From positions 62,001-126,000 of the forward strand of contig JABYQS010000091.1 in the NCBI GenBank assembly GCA_022592435.1: a DNA stretch of 64,000 bases, written 5' to 3'. The notes under the pieces are model-generated. The model was not told the origin of the DNA and made no database searches. It was given only the letters and a program-made list of their open reading frames with translations. Within the stretch, counting starts at the first letter, position 1; each line of letters starts with the position of its first letter. The position numbers were made by a program, and so were the translations under genes. The DNA is from Cerioporus squamosus (taxonomy: Eukaryota; Basidiomycota; Agaricomycetes; Polyporales; Polyporaceae). Positions 1-12,121 of the stretch are shown piece by piece.

Positions 1-22
1 CATCCCGAACTTTCCAACATCT

Positions 23-1023
23 ATGCCAGCACTCACCGCCGCACGCACTGCGAATGCAGCCTTCGCTCCCGCCTACTTCCCCATCGCCGTCTTTGTGGGC
101 GGGACATCCGGGGTCGGACGCGCCTGTGCAGAGGCCTTCGCACGTTATACCAAGGGCAACGCCCATATCGTCATCGTCGGGCGCAACAAGAGCGCTGCAG
201 ACGAGATCATCGCGTCCTTCCCGAAGCCGACCAACCCTGAAGCAAAGCACGAGTTCGTCTCGTGCGATGTCTTCCTCATGCGCAACATCCAGGCGACCAC
301 CGCCTCCCTGCGCGGACGGCTCCCCAAGATCAACTTCCTCGTGCTTTCGCCCGGGCTTGCGAACCTCCGCGGACGTGATGAGACCGTGGAGGGCATCGAC
401 AAGCGGCTCGGGCTGCACTACTATGCGCGCTGGAAGTTCGTGTATGACCTCCTCCCGCTCGTGCGCCAGGCGAAGGACGCCGGAGAGGACGCGAAGGTCA
501 TGTCCATCCTGGGCGCAGGCTTTGGTGGGCCGGTCGACCTGAAGAATCTCGGGCTGAAGAAGAGCTACAGCGCTATGAAAGCTGGCTTGGCGTCTCCAAT
601 TAACATATACCGACCTGATGTTCGAGGTGTGTTGGGCTGTTTTCTCCTCTCCCAGATTTCACGCTCTGATGCTTATGTACTCCTCTCTGTTAGCACTACG
701 TCAGGGAGAACCCTGTCCTCGCGTTCATACACGTCAACCCCGGAGCAGTCGCGACGCCCATTATGCAATCCAAACGGTGGGCTTTCCGCCAAATCATCGC
801 CTTGCGGAATGCGCTTTCAACCGCTCCGGAAGACTGCGCGGAGTATATGCTGTACGCGCTGTTTCAGACCGAGCGAGGCTTCTCGAGGCGGAACCAGAAA
901 GGAGACGATATCGGAAACTTCAGGCACTTCGGCTCTGACGAAGCCAGGGAGCGCGTGTGGGAGCATTCAAAGGAGGAGATCGACCACGCGCTGGCGGTGA
1001 AGCTGGAGGTTGATTCGGCATAG
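23..1023 (+). CDS. Short-chain dehydrogenase/reductase with apparent frame break
   Basis: Probable NAD(P)-dependent oxidoreductase of the SDR superfamily; substrate unknown. The dinucleotide-binding motif GGTSGVGRACAEAF lies near residues 26-40, and the YxxxK catalytic pair is seen in YSAMKA near residue 182. Exon 1 runs from the ATG at 23; a phase-0 intron (627-693, GTGTGT...TAG) leads to exon 2, which reads HYVRENPVLAFIHVNPGAVA and ends at TAG 1021-1023. The expected block TYTDLMFE before the intron is in a different frame from the upstream part: the frame changes by one base between about 576 and 602, just after the catalytic Lys. No splice signal explains this, so it is a real frameshift or an assembly indel. 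SDR identity is secure; integrity is not. Confidence 0.75.
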
Positions 1024-1422
1024 GCTCGGTTTGCACCTCATACGTGGTTGTCACCTCTGTGCGCAGCACCAGCGTTCAAGCACTGTTTGTGTAGTCCTCA
1101 ACGGATTTTGCTGATTATATACGAGCTCGATGGTGACGACGTTGTGGATCATCTCGATTCTCTCGCCACCTCAGGCTCAGGGCTGTCAGAAGTAAGGGAC
1201 TGCAGAGGAGAATTACCGTAGAGGCCGGCTATGGACTTGCAATACGATGATAGTTGAAACATCAGTTGGATACTTATCCGCCGCCGCTTCACAAAGTGCG
1301 TATCTACTGGATAACACTTCAGTGGGCGACGAAAGCGAAGTCAGCAATGAGTTTACAGTGCGAGACTGCTGATGATGACGTACGTCTCGTCTCGCTCGAG
1401 CCGCATTATCGGGCACGCTCGC

Positions 1423-2040
1423 TCAACCGTCGTTGTAGATGAGCTCAATCCTCGCCACGTTCCTGATGAGCTCGGCCCATCCCAGACTACCAAGCATGAC
1501 CGGCCCCGAGTCATCCTTGCCGAACGTGTTGTAGAATGTTCCGAAGAGAACTGCGTTCCGCGCGAAGAGCGAGCCCTCGTAGTGCGCACTGGTAAACGCT
1601 ACAGTCGGATCTGGCGGCGTCCAGACGAACGTGATGAAGAGCCACTTCATGAATTCCTGCAGGGTGGTGAGAGACAAGTTCTCCGTGTGGGGGATCGAAT
1701 AGGCGCTGAAGAGTGCGTACCGTCTTTCCGAGTGCAGCGATGGCTTCCCGGCCCCATGCGATCTTCATCTCGCGGTAGTAGACGATGACTTGCGGCACAG
1801 GCCACTGCCCTGTGATAGACACTGGATGGAGAACGTGAGTCTGTTGCAGCGATGGTCATGACAAACGAAAAGAGGGCACTTACTGACGCTGTCCGGCCGT
1901 CGGAGACGTGACCTCTCAGAAACGGGACGAGGAGTGGCCGATGGCGGAGGGGTCATCAGAGGTGGGGGCACTACTGGTGTCACTGCTTCTGGTACAGCTA
2001 CGACCGTTACGGGCCTCCCGCCCTCAGCTTGATCTGTCAT
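1423..2040 (-). CDS. Small hypothetical protein
   Basis: I do not recognise this family. Read on the minus strand, an N-terminal Pro/Val-rich part starts at ATG 2040 (MTDQAEGGRPVTVVAVPEAV). A GTAAGT...CAG intron (about 1837-1885) gives the in-frame junction DSV-M-SITGQWPVPQVIVYY. The C-terminal block YSIPHTENLSLTTLQEF, then FMKWLFITFVWTPPDP, reads cleanly to TGA at 1423-1425. Between GREAIAALGKT and YALFSAYSIP the frame must shift by one base near 1715-1725; the only GT...AG pair there would be a 15-nt intron, too short and not frame-changing. The codon pattern and good splice signals argue for a real gene. An upstream GTG at 2175 is in frame but not a likely start. Confidence 0.45.
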
Positions 2041-2985
2041 TACAGTTGGTCTGTACGAGAGAATGTCGCGGGAGAATGCAGCCCTAGAGGAGTGTAAGAG
2101 CTGAGGAATCGGCGGACGGTGACGAGGATGCAGAGGGCTAAGAGCAGCAATGACGCAGCAGGCTAGCTCATGCACCTAAGCAGCTGGCATGGATCGTGCG
2201 CGTGAAGGTCGGCGCATGATGACTGCATGGCCACGGCAGACGGCAGAGACTTCACGCTTCTCGGGTATCAGCCATGCACTCAGCAAACATCCTGACCTAG
2301 AGATACACTCAGCGTTTTTATTACCCTCGGACGATCCATATTTATCGGGTTGCATTGCAGACCTGGGATGCGACCTTCAGCTGCGATAAACCGCGGTCGA
2401 CTGGCATAGTTAGGCCAAGGTGAGCTCTGGCCAAAGCCTTAGTGGAATTTCGTCCATTTCCGGAGATTCTACCTGATGATCAAAGGTACTCGACCAAGCC
2501 AAGCCTCGAGGTCAAGGAGAGTCAAAGCGTTGTGGTCGTGGTGGTCGTGGTACCACTTCCGCAGCTGTGGCATTGGCCCGTAGCACCGCCACACGGCCAG
2601 ATGCGGGACTCCGACAAATCTCCGCCTGAACAGGTGGCTGCGATAATGAACGTGGTTTGGCTGCGACTGCGAGCTGGAATGCGGGTTGTGCAGGAGCAGG
2701 GAAGCGGAAGTAGTGCTTCGCTCGTTTGATATCATCTGCTCTCTCTGCGCACTGACCTCGATCAATCGCCGCGGTCGAAGAGCCAACCTCGCTTTGCCTA
2801 CCAGCGTGCTGCTAAAGCGCGCAAAAGCGCGTCGCTTTGACTTGCCCCGCCTTGTCTTGTCTTCGCCCCCATCCCTTCTTTAAAAGAGGTCCCCTACCTC
2901 GCCGAAGACCCCACACTTCCGCCTCAGACGCGTCTCTTCCACAACCACCTACCTACTCAGATCTCTTGAGCCACAACCGCCAACC
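2041..2985. other. Intergenic region upstream of the checkpoint kinase
   Basis: No convincing gene on either strand. A short imperfect repeat of GTGGTCGTG units lies near 2530-2550. A TATA-like TTTAAAAG at about 2878-2887, roughly 100 bp before the kinase ATG, and a pyrimidine-rich leader with CCACAACC just before the start codon look like the kinase core promoter and 5' UTR. Confidence 0.4.
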
Positions 2986-5503
<2,518 letters not shown>

Positions 5504-6548
5504 GGACGCGCACCTCCGCTCGCGCCTCCCGGCCCAGACAAGCCTGAGGACGAGGGCCGGGGCACGGGCGCGAGGGAGGTGTGCGTCGCCGCCGTGCGGG
5601 GTGCGGTGTGCTATGTTGTCTGCTGCTTCGTGCTGGTCGTGCTGTGGTCTATCGTTGTGGACTTGCTCGCTTCTCCCGCTCTGCGCGGTCTGCTTGGTTC
5701 TGTGAAGGCGTCCGTCCTGTCTTGTCTTGGTCAATGACCCCCTCATCCCCGATCGTGCTCTTCCCCTCGTCCTCTCCTAAGTTGATGTCTGTCCCTCCCT
5801 GAATCCCTCTTTCATGCACATCCTCGTCTACTCCCGTCTGTCTCCCAACTGAACTGTCTCCATCGCTGTCATGGCTCCACGTGTACCCATATGTCCGTCA
5901 TGACCCATCCCCAGTGCCCCCACCAGGTAACGCTAGCTCTCAGATTATATGTTATACGCGCGCGTGCGTGCGCAGACGTACATAATACGCTCCTTACTGT
6001 TTTTCTATCTAGTCGACTCGCGAGTATTGTCTTACACGTGTATCTTGTTGGATCATAGGTTATAGAATTGAATATACAGTACATAGTCTCGACGCTCAGG
6101 TTTGTGAGCGTGTGCATGTATGCCGCTGGACTCGGTGCGTTCGGCAGGAGAACACTAAGTGATATTATGTATATGCACGAGTACAGGGAGGGATGACGTA
6201 CGATATATTGAACAGGAAGTCTAAAGTATGGACATGAACGCGATGTAAGAGTATGAACACGAACGAACCGTATGAGACGGGGGAGCGGCAGCTTGAATAC
6301 AAAGGGCACGAAAGCTAGCATAAAGCATGGATAACTGACATGGCATGATAGCATGAGGCAGGAACGTGGCGGATCGGAAATAAGTAAGTAAGTAACGAGG
6401 TCCGTGCTGAGAACATCTATCTTTCGGAGTCCGGGTGGAGCGACATCACATCGATACGCCAGGAAACTTCAGCCGGCTCTCTGACTGTCCAGAGCCAAGT
6501 ACGACGCATGGAAGACTATCGCGGATAGGTGGACCCGCGCGTGAGCTT
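5504..6548. other. Intergenic region, no gene seen
   Basis: Between the 3' ends of the kinase and the convergent Zn2Cys6 gene. The first part is pyrimidine-rich, then AT-rich with CGCG/TATA-like patches (5940-6260) and a (GTAA)3 run near 6384. The long open frame on the minus strand (5869-6354) is low in coding character and matches nothing I know. Confidence 0.5.
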
Positions 6549-8541
6549 CTAGTGTGCGTCCATGAGTTCCACCGGGCTCGCGCAGTCTGACCGAGTTTGC
6601 GGACGGACAGGCCATTGGTAGGCTGCTGGCCACTCGCAAGGCTGGCGGCGGTAGATGCATTGCCTAGACGTGCGATGAGCGGACGCACAAAGACGAGAAG
6701 ACGAGAAGGGGAGGTTAGCGGTGTTCTGAACAGAAGTAGGTGGTATTGAAAGCGTCCGAAGACGGACGAGAAGGAGGAAGCAGCCCCAAGAGAGGGATGA
6801 AGGCCCTCATTGAACGGGTCAGACCAATACCGAGATATATCTTAGACCCGATGGTGCGAGATAGCTGTGAAGGGAGATGGACGAGTGGCATGGGCTCGGA
6901 ACCGGTTGGCCTCATCAGGATATCGAGGACGGGAGAGTGCGCGACTAGCTTGAGAGCGAAATCCCGCCATGAGAATCGATGGGCGCGAGATGCCTGAACA
7001 CGCGCTCGCACCTCCTTCACTCGTGGAACCGAGCTGACGCCTCAGGTGGTTAGAGTGCGTGCATCTCCGTCACGCGGCACTCCTCTCGCCCAAGCCCGGG
7101 CCATATAAGGCAGACGAAGGGCTATACGAAACAGCAAGAAACAGCACTCACCCGCACCGCCGCGCCTCGTCGCCCTCCTGCGGACCCCCACATGCGATCT
7201 TGCGTCTCCGACAGAACGCACAGGCGACGGTCGTACCCCGCTTGTACGGCCTCTTGTTGGCGGTTGGGAGCCGGAGAACTGGCCCCGATGGCCCCGAGCT
7301 GACGGGGATCCTGCGAGCCGTCGTCGGTGAGTAGATCACCATTTTGCTTGGGTCCGGCTTCGTGTCTTTGTCGTCCGCGTCAGATACCGGAGTCGCTGGG
7401 GGCGTTGGCGTCTTCTCGCGCTCGATGCGTTCGACAGAGTCCTGCAGCCCGAGGTTGGCCTTGATCTCGGCAAGGCCTGTAGATGCCGGTTGTCAGTGAG
7501 CTCGGTTGGGGGCATGGCGCGCGAGGATGAACAAGACTTACGCGTCATGTCTTCCTCGTTGAGAGGCGAGGGCGACCGAGGGAAGGTCTGCTCGTACGGC
7601 CGACCCGTAACCCGCGCCATGACCGTGTCCCAGTCTCCTCCGTACTCGGGAAAGCGCAGCTTGTCCAGCGCTGCGCCGAGCTTCCATTGGGAGGGCACGA
7701 CGTGCGGAACGACCTCCGGCTTTTGCTCAATGTACTCCTCCGGTCCGGAGGAACGCACCCCACTACCTTGCGCGAGATAGGTTGCCCGCAAGACGGCGAA
7801 GTCCTGGGTTTGCAGAAGCACGCGGGTGAGCCTGCCGTTCTCTCCGAGACAAAGAAGTACAGGGCCTACCTCGTAGCGCGCAGTGGGCTGGGCCAGTTGG
7901 CTAGTGCCACCGCTGGGGTCGTCCCTGTTTCTTCTTTGTTTTGGATGATCAGGGTACACGTGCGCGGCAGAGCCGGACGGAGCGTACAAATCTTCCTGGA
8001 TGGGCGACGGCGCAGGTGTCGCGCCGAGTTGCTCCTGTTCGTATGCGTACTGCGAGTCTTCTGCGCCCCCATAGTCGCTTTGGTAGCCGTGCTCGTATGT
8101 GTACGGAGACGCCATCGGGATGTCCATAGCCGAAAACGCGGACACAGTCGAGACAGGCGAGGGCGACTGAGAAGGCAGTTCATGGCAGAAAGCTTCCAAG
8201 GGAGCGGATCTCGACTCTATCGGGCTGTTCGAGATGTAGACGTTGGGATCTTGCAGCGCATAATAGCGCGTGGACACCGCGTCGGGCGGGACGTAGTGAA
8301 GGCTTCCGGGACGCTGAGCGCAGTCGAGCGTTGAAGTAAGCGGGACGTAACCTTGGGTAGGTGAGCCATACTGTGTGAGTGTGCGTAGTAAATGGTCAGA
8401 GATCGTCGCGGTCGAAGACAAGAAAGTTGAACATATACTTACGTCATAAACTGCAACCTGGGGCATCGCGGTCGACCAGTCCTGCAGCATGGCGTCATCA
8501 GCGTACGCAGGGTATGTCGCGTGCTGACATCCGATAGACAT
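6549..8541 (-). CDS. Putative transcription factor with C-terminal Zn2Cys6 motif
   Basis: Fungal-type zinc binuclear cluster protein, presumably a nuclear DNA-binding regulator. It starts at ATG 8541 (MSIGCQHATYPAYADDAM); introns follow VYD (donor GTAAGT) and EDMT (donor GTAAGT near 7543). The central part is Ser/Pro/Tyr-rich and probably disordered, then YLAQGSGVRSSGPEEYIEQK and a conserved-looking block KLGAALDKLRFPEYGGDW. The zinc motif is split: CAFCRRRKIAC...RRCG lies at 7153-7225, and the rest, QCIYRRQPCEW, at about 6630-6663. Joining TGCGG to GCAATGC gives C-x2-C-x6-C-(about 11)-C-x2-C-x6-C, the Zn2Cys6 spacing. The intron (6664-7151, GTGAGT...CTAG, 488 nt) is much longer than the others here. 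About 26 residues follow the last Cys; the stop is TAG at 6549-6551. Confidence 0.75.
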
Positions 8542-9505
8542 GCTGGGGTGGTGGGCTAGCTCAGTCGTGTCGCAGGACAAAAGCGTTGAGGAGCAGGAAG
8601 GAGAGAGGAAAACAAGCACATTCCAAGAACATATGTGGGAACGAGGGTCATTGGGCCAGTAGCCGTCGGCCGTAAGAACCTGAGTCGAATTCGTCTTCGC
8701 GTTGTTCTTGGGTGTGATTCTCCAAGCGGGTGTGGGGGAGCCTAGTCCCCTTCGGGAGAGGCCGTGGCATACGCGTAGACCTGTTTACGTCCTCCAGGCT
8801 CCTCTGTGTGCGGGTCCGTGCGCAACAGCTTCGAGAAGCCTCAGGGAAGGCTACGTATTCCGGAGGCTGTTAGAGGCCGTTCATGAATCACTGGATATGA
8901 CAGACGCGTCGGGTGCCCGCCCGCGCGCAGCCACGCGACGCAGGTATCAACGATGATGGGTGTCTTGAGGTGTCTTGTCGATAAAAGTCGATCGGGGAGA
9001 TCTGTATGTTATCCGCAGTTAGGGCTGTCGCGGAAGCAAATGGTGCTTGAAGTGATTTTCGACTGTCCCGCCTCGTCGGTATCCGGAGACAAGAAGCGTT
9101 CGCATCAAATAAGACATCATGAGGTAGAAAGGCTCCCGAATCCGAGTCTCCGGCTGCGAATCAATTACGATTCCTTCCCTGTTCCGGGGGTGATGATGAG
9201 ACGGGCTTTGGTCGTGTTTATGACTTCCGTCCGCTAGACTGATCATCTGATCATTGAGCGTTGACAGGCGTTGACCTGGGTATTGAGCTGAGATCTTTTG
9301 GGCGTTGGAAGTGATGGCGTACCTTGGAAGTGAGGCCTGGAGTAGGATGACTGGATGTACTCTACGACAACACACGACACAAGCGAAGATCTCGGAATGT
9401 CGACCCTTGATCTGGGTTCTACTTGTTGGAAGCCATCAGTTATAGGGTAATCTTCATATCCACGGCAATAAACTGACCAGTGATCTCCAGGCTCGAAGCA
9501 GATGT
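8542..9505. other. Intergenic region, no gene seen
   Basis: Upstream of the Zn2Cys6 gene. Short open frames occur on both strands, but none shows splice structure or a recognisable motif. A small tandem echo TGTCTTGAGGTGTCTTG is at about 8963-8978. Confidence 0.4.
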
Positions 9506-9787
9506 TTGGACCCTCAGTTCCGTACGAAGTTCAAAATCACGCGTCTCGACTCTCGACCAAGAGACTCCGTTTCTCGAATGGCCAACGACATTTGCCCGGC
9601 GACGTGCAAGGTTTGTATGGACGACAGCTTGAGAGAGGCTGAGAGTATCTATATCAGCGGCAATGAACAGCATTGCCGTAGGTTGCAAGACATTGAGGAA
9701 ATGCTGCTTTCCCTGGTCAAGGAGACCATGGCAAGGCACGGATCACAATCGACTGGCGGCATGGGACCCCGGCTCGAAGTCAGCTGA
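9506..9787 (+). CDS. Possible small ORF or exon, Cys-containing
   Basis: A 93-codon frame, MDPQFRTKFKITRLDSRPRD at its N terminus, with CPATCKVCMDD in the middle and a helical, coiled-coil-like end (RRLQDIEEMLLSLVKETM). Codon third positions look weakly coding. It could be a terminal exon; no partner exon or family is recognised. The helical end loosely recalls the tails of the ZZ-finger proteins at 44.5 and 50.9 kb, but the resemblance is too weak to use. Confidence 0.25.
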   Translation: MDPQFRTKFKITRLDSRPRDSVSRMANDICPATCKVCMDDSLREAESIYISGNEQHCRRLQDIEEMLLSLVKETMARHGSQSTGGMGPRLEVS

Positions 9788-10321
9788 AGCATCGAGTGGG
9801 GTGCGGTAGATTGGGTGTGAACTTTGACCGCAATAGTTCCGCAGTAGGATGGGGTTGGTATGTGCGCCAACAGCCCACAAAACCACTGGCACGGCGCAGT
9901 ATTGGACATGTACGTCGAGTCGTGATGACAGAATTGGTGATGAGGATGAATCGCGGTTTTCAGTGTTATCCTCCTGTTTGGATCTGTCAATCGTATATAT
10001 ATTTACTTCAATGATGCATTATTCTGTTAAATAATCAAGCAAGCATGCACTCACCGGAGCCAGCATATGTGTTACGGGCCCTTACGGCGCGTGGAGGCAT
10101 CGACAGCGCGCGACGCGTCAGTAGAAACTGTATCGCGAACAGTCACAATGTCCCGTGCAGCGTGACTATCGCGTCGCGTATGACGCGTTTGGCGCTCAGT
10201 TGGGTTGTTGAACCGGCAGTTGATCTATTAGGTGTAGCGCGACCCTGACTGGACCTGAGTTTGAATTTGACTTACTATATTGGTAGGCAGTAACTGCAAT
10301 AAACTATACACACTATCCCCA
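9788..10321. other. Region upstream of the securin-like gene
   Basis: It should contain the promoter and the missing first exon(s) of the securin-like gene. I could not place a start codon with a convincing donor: the coding frame meets TAA at about 10301-10303, so an acceptor must lie just after it. The AT-rich stretch TATATATATTTACTTC at about 9993-10009 could be a core promoter element. Confidence 0.3.
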
Positions 10322-11887
10322 ACACGAAGACTCCTGGGCGGAAGGGTGCAAAGGGACGGAACGCCCTCCAGGAGAACGCCATCCACACCGGATCCAAGAC
10401 CGTTCTCACCAAGAAGAGTATCCTCCAGACTCCATTCCGCCCCGGAACAGCCCGTGAGTAACGCATGGCTGGGTACTGGAGCATGGCTACTGAGAAACAT
10501 GTCGCTCGCAGATGGGAAGAAGCCACTCGTGTCCGTGTCGGTGACACGGCCACTCATGGACAAGACACCTTTCCCCAACCGCGTGGCAGGTTCCAGTTTC
10601 GGGAAGGCAGGGAAGACCCCGGGACTTAAGTTGTCCAAGCTTACCCTCCTGGCTCCTCCGGAAGCTGAAGCAAATCCCTCATCTCCGGACGTTGCGCCTC
10701 TCCTCCGACCTTCGAGCACGCGGAAGAGCCTCCGGGGACGGCTTAGTCAGAACTTCAAGACCCCGCTTACGAAGGGCAACCACTGGGATGTTAGTCCGGG
10801 CGATATGGAAGTGCTTGGTGGCGGGCTGGTTGATGACGCGAAGCCGGAGACAGAAGCGGTTGTGGCGGATGAGGACGACGAGATCGAGTACATGCCTCCA
10901 ACTGCGATCGGTGAGTGTGTGCTTTCAGCGTATATCACCTGGGCTAAGCGTGCGTGAAGAACTCCCCTATGAGCCGCCGTTCGAGATGCCCGACTACAAG
11001 ACTATGGGCCGGAATCTGTTCGCACTTGGCCATAGTGGTCTGGTCGACGACACCGCGGATATCTTTTATGCTGCGAATATCGAAGACCAGATAGATGTCA
11101 AGGCTCTCCTGGCTGGCACTGGTTTTACCCCAGGGCCGTTGGCGCTGCACGGGCTGGAGCTTCCAGAGCTAGGTATGTCCTCACATGCGCCCTTCACTCC
11201 CTAATACCTGCTCAACGGAGGCGCGTATACCTAGAGGATGACAGTCCCTTCGCTCGCAAAGCTCCAGTATCAAAGCCCGCTGCCCCAGGAGCGCCGCCCA
11301 AACCAACTGGACCGCTATCTCGCGTACCTTCTGCTCGACTCCCTCCTTCTCGGATGCAGCCTCCATCGAAGCCCGCTACCACCGTTCCCTCATCGCAGCT
11401 ACAGAGCCGCTCGTCCTCACGGGCAACCACGTCTTCTGGCGCCGGCACCCCAGCTCCCATCCCTGCGCGCACCGCTCCTGCACCTGCCCTCGCCCCAGGC
11501 CAGACGCGTACCTCCGCTCTGCGTGCCGCAAAGGCAGCGGCAGCGTCGAACAGCACAACCACTCCGAACCCTGGGAGGCCGACAGCGGCAAATGCGAGCA
11601 TCCGCCCTGCGGCCGCAGCCCCGGTGAGGAAGCCAGGTGTAACTCCTAGTAGTACGACCGGTACAAGAGTGCCCGTGCGTGCGGCGAGCATTGCGGTGCG
11701 TCCCGCGACTACGACTGGTACTGCCGCCGCTAGTGTCCGTCCGAGGTCAGCTACGGTCGTCGGCAGAGCCCGGCCGGTCAGCGGGGCTGGCGCGCCGACG
11801 AGGAGCAAGGCTGATGAGGATCCTCTGGCGGCGATGTTGCAGAAGGCACACGCGGAGGCTGAGGAGGACTTCCACTTTGACATCTGA
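10322..11887 (+). CDS. Securin-like separase inhibitor (Pds1/Cut2 type), 5' end unresolved
   Basis: Likely securin: a chaperone and pseudosubstrate inhibitor of separase, degraded by the APC/C at anaphase. Evidence in order: a Lys/Arg-rich N-terminal segment with a destruction-box-like RNALQEN in GRKGAKGRNALQENAI; Ser/Thr-Pro sites (KTPFPN, KTPGLKL); an acidic patch followed by DEIEYMPPTAIE, which resembles the separase-binding EIEYxPP segment of fungal securins, then LPYEPPFEMPDYKTMG; and a long Ala/Pro/Ser/Thr-rich tail rich in Arg. Introns join at TA-H-GKK, TAI-E-LPY and PEL-E-DDS with consistent phases. The stop is TGA at 11885-11887. Securins are poorly conserved, so the call rests on motif order. 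The first exon lies upstream and is not identified. Confidence 0.6.
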
Positions 11888-12121
11888 CATTGGGCAGCTG
11901 GGCTGTTCGTCGTATGTGTTGTTCCAATTCATTGATACTTGATGTCGTGTTTGTTCTGTAGGACTGAGGAATGTAAATCGCCAATCATTCTATGTATAAC
12001 ACTATTACATCCTGTACGCATGAGGTAGCGTATCGCTCTTGATCAGACAACGCAAGATATATGGACACATCAGCAAGTTCGCAGTCCTCAAGCAATGGAA
12101 GTGGAAGCAAACGAGGGAAAG

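Noticed and set aside
5869..6354. 161-codon minus-strand frame
   Set aside because: AT-rich 3' flank, no splice structure, no recognisable motif.
9506..9787. Cys-containing frame as a fourth ZZ-finger copy
   Set aside because: Cys spacing (CPATCKVC) does not match ZZ fingers and no flanking family sequence is present.
10228..10719. 163-codon minus-strand frame over the securin-like gene
   Set aside because: Shadow of the plus-strand exons, which carry the motifs and consistent splice phases.
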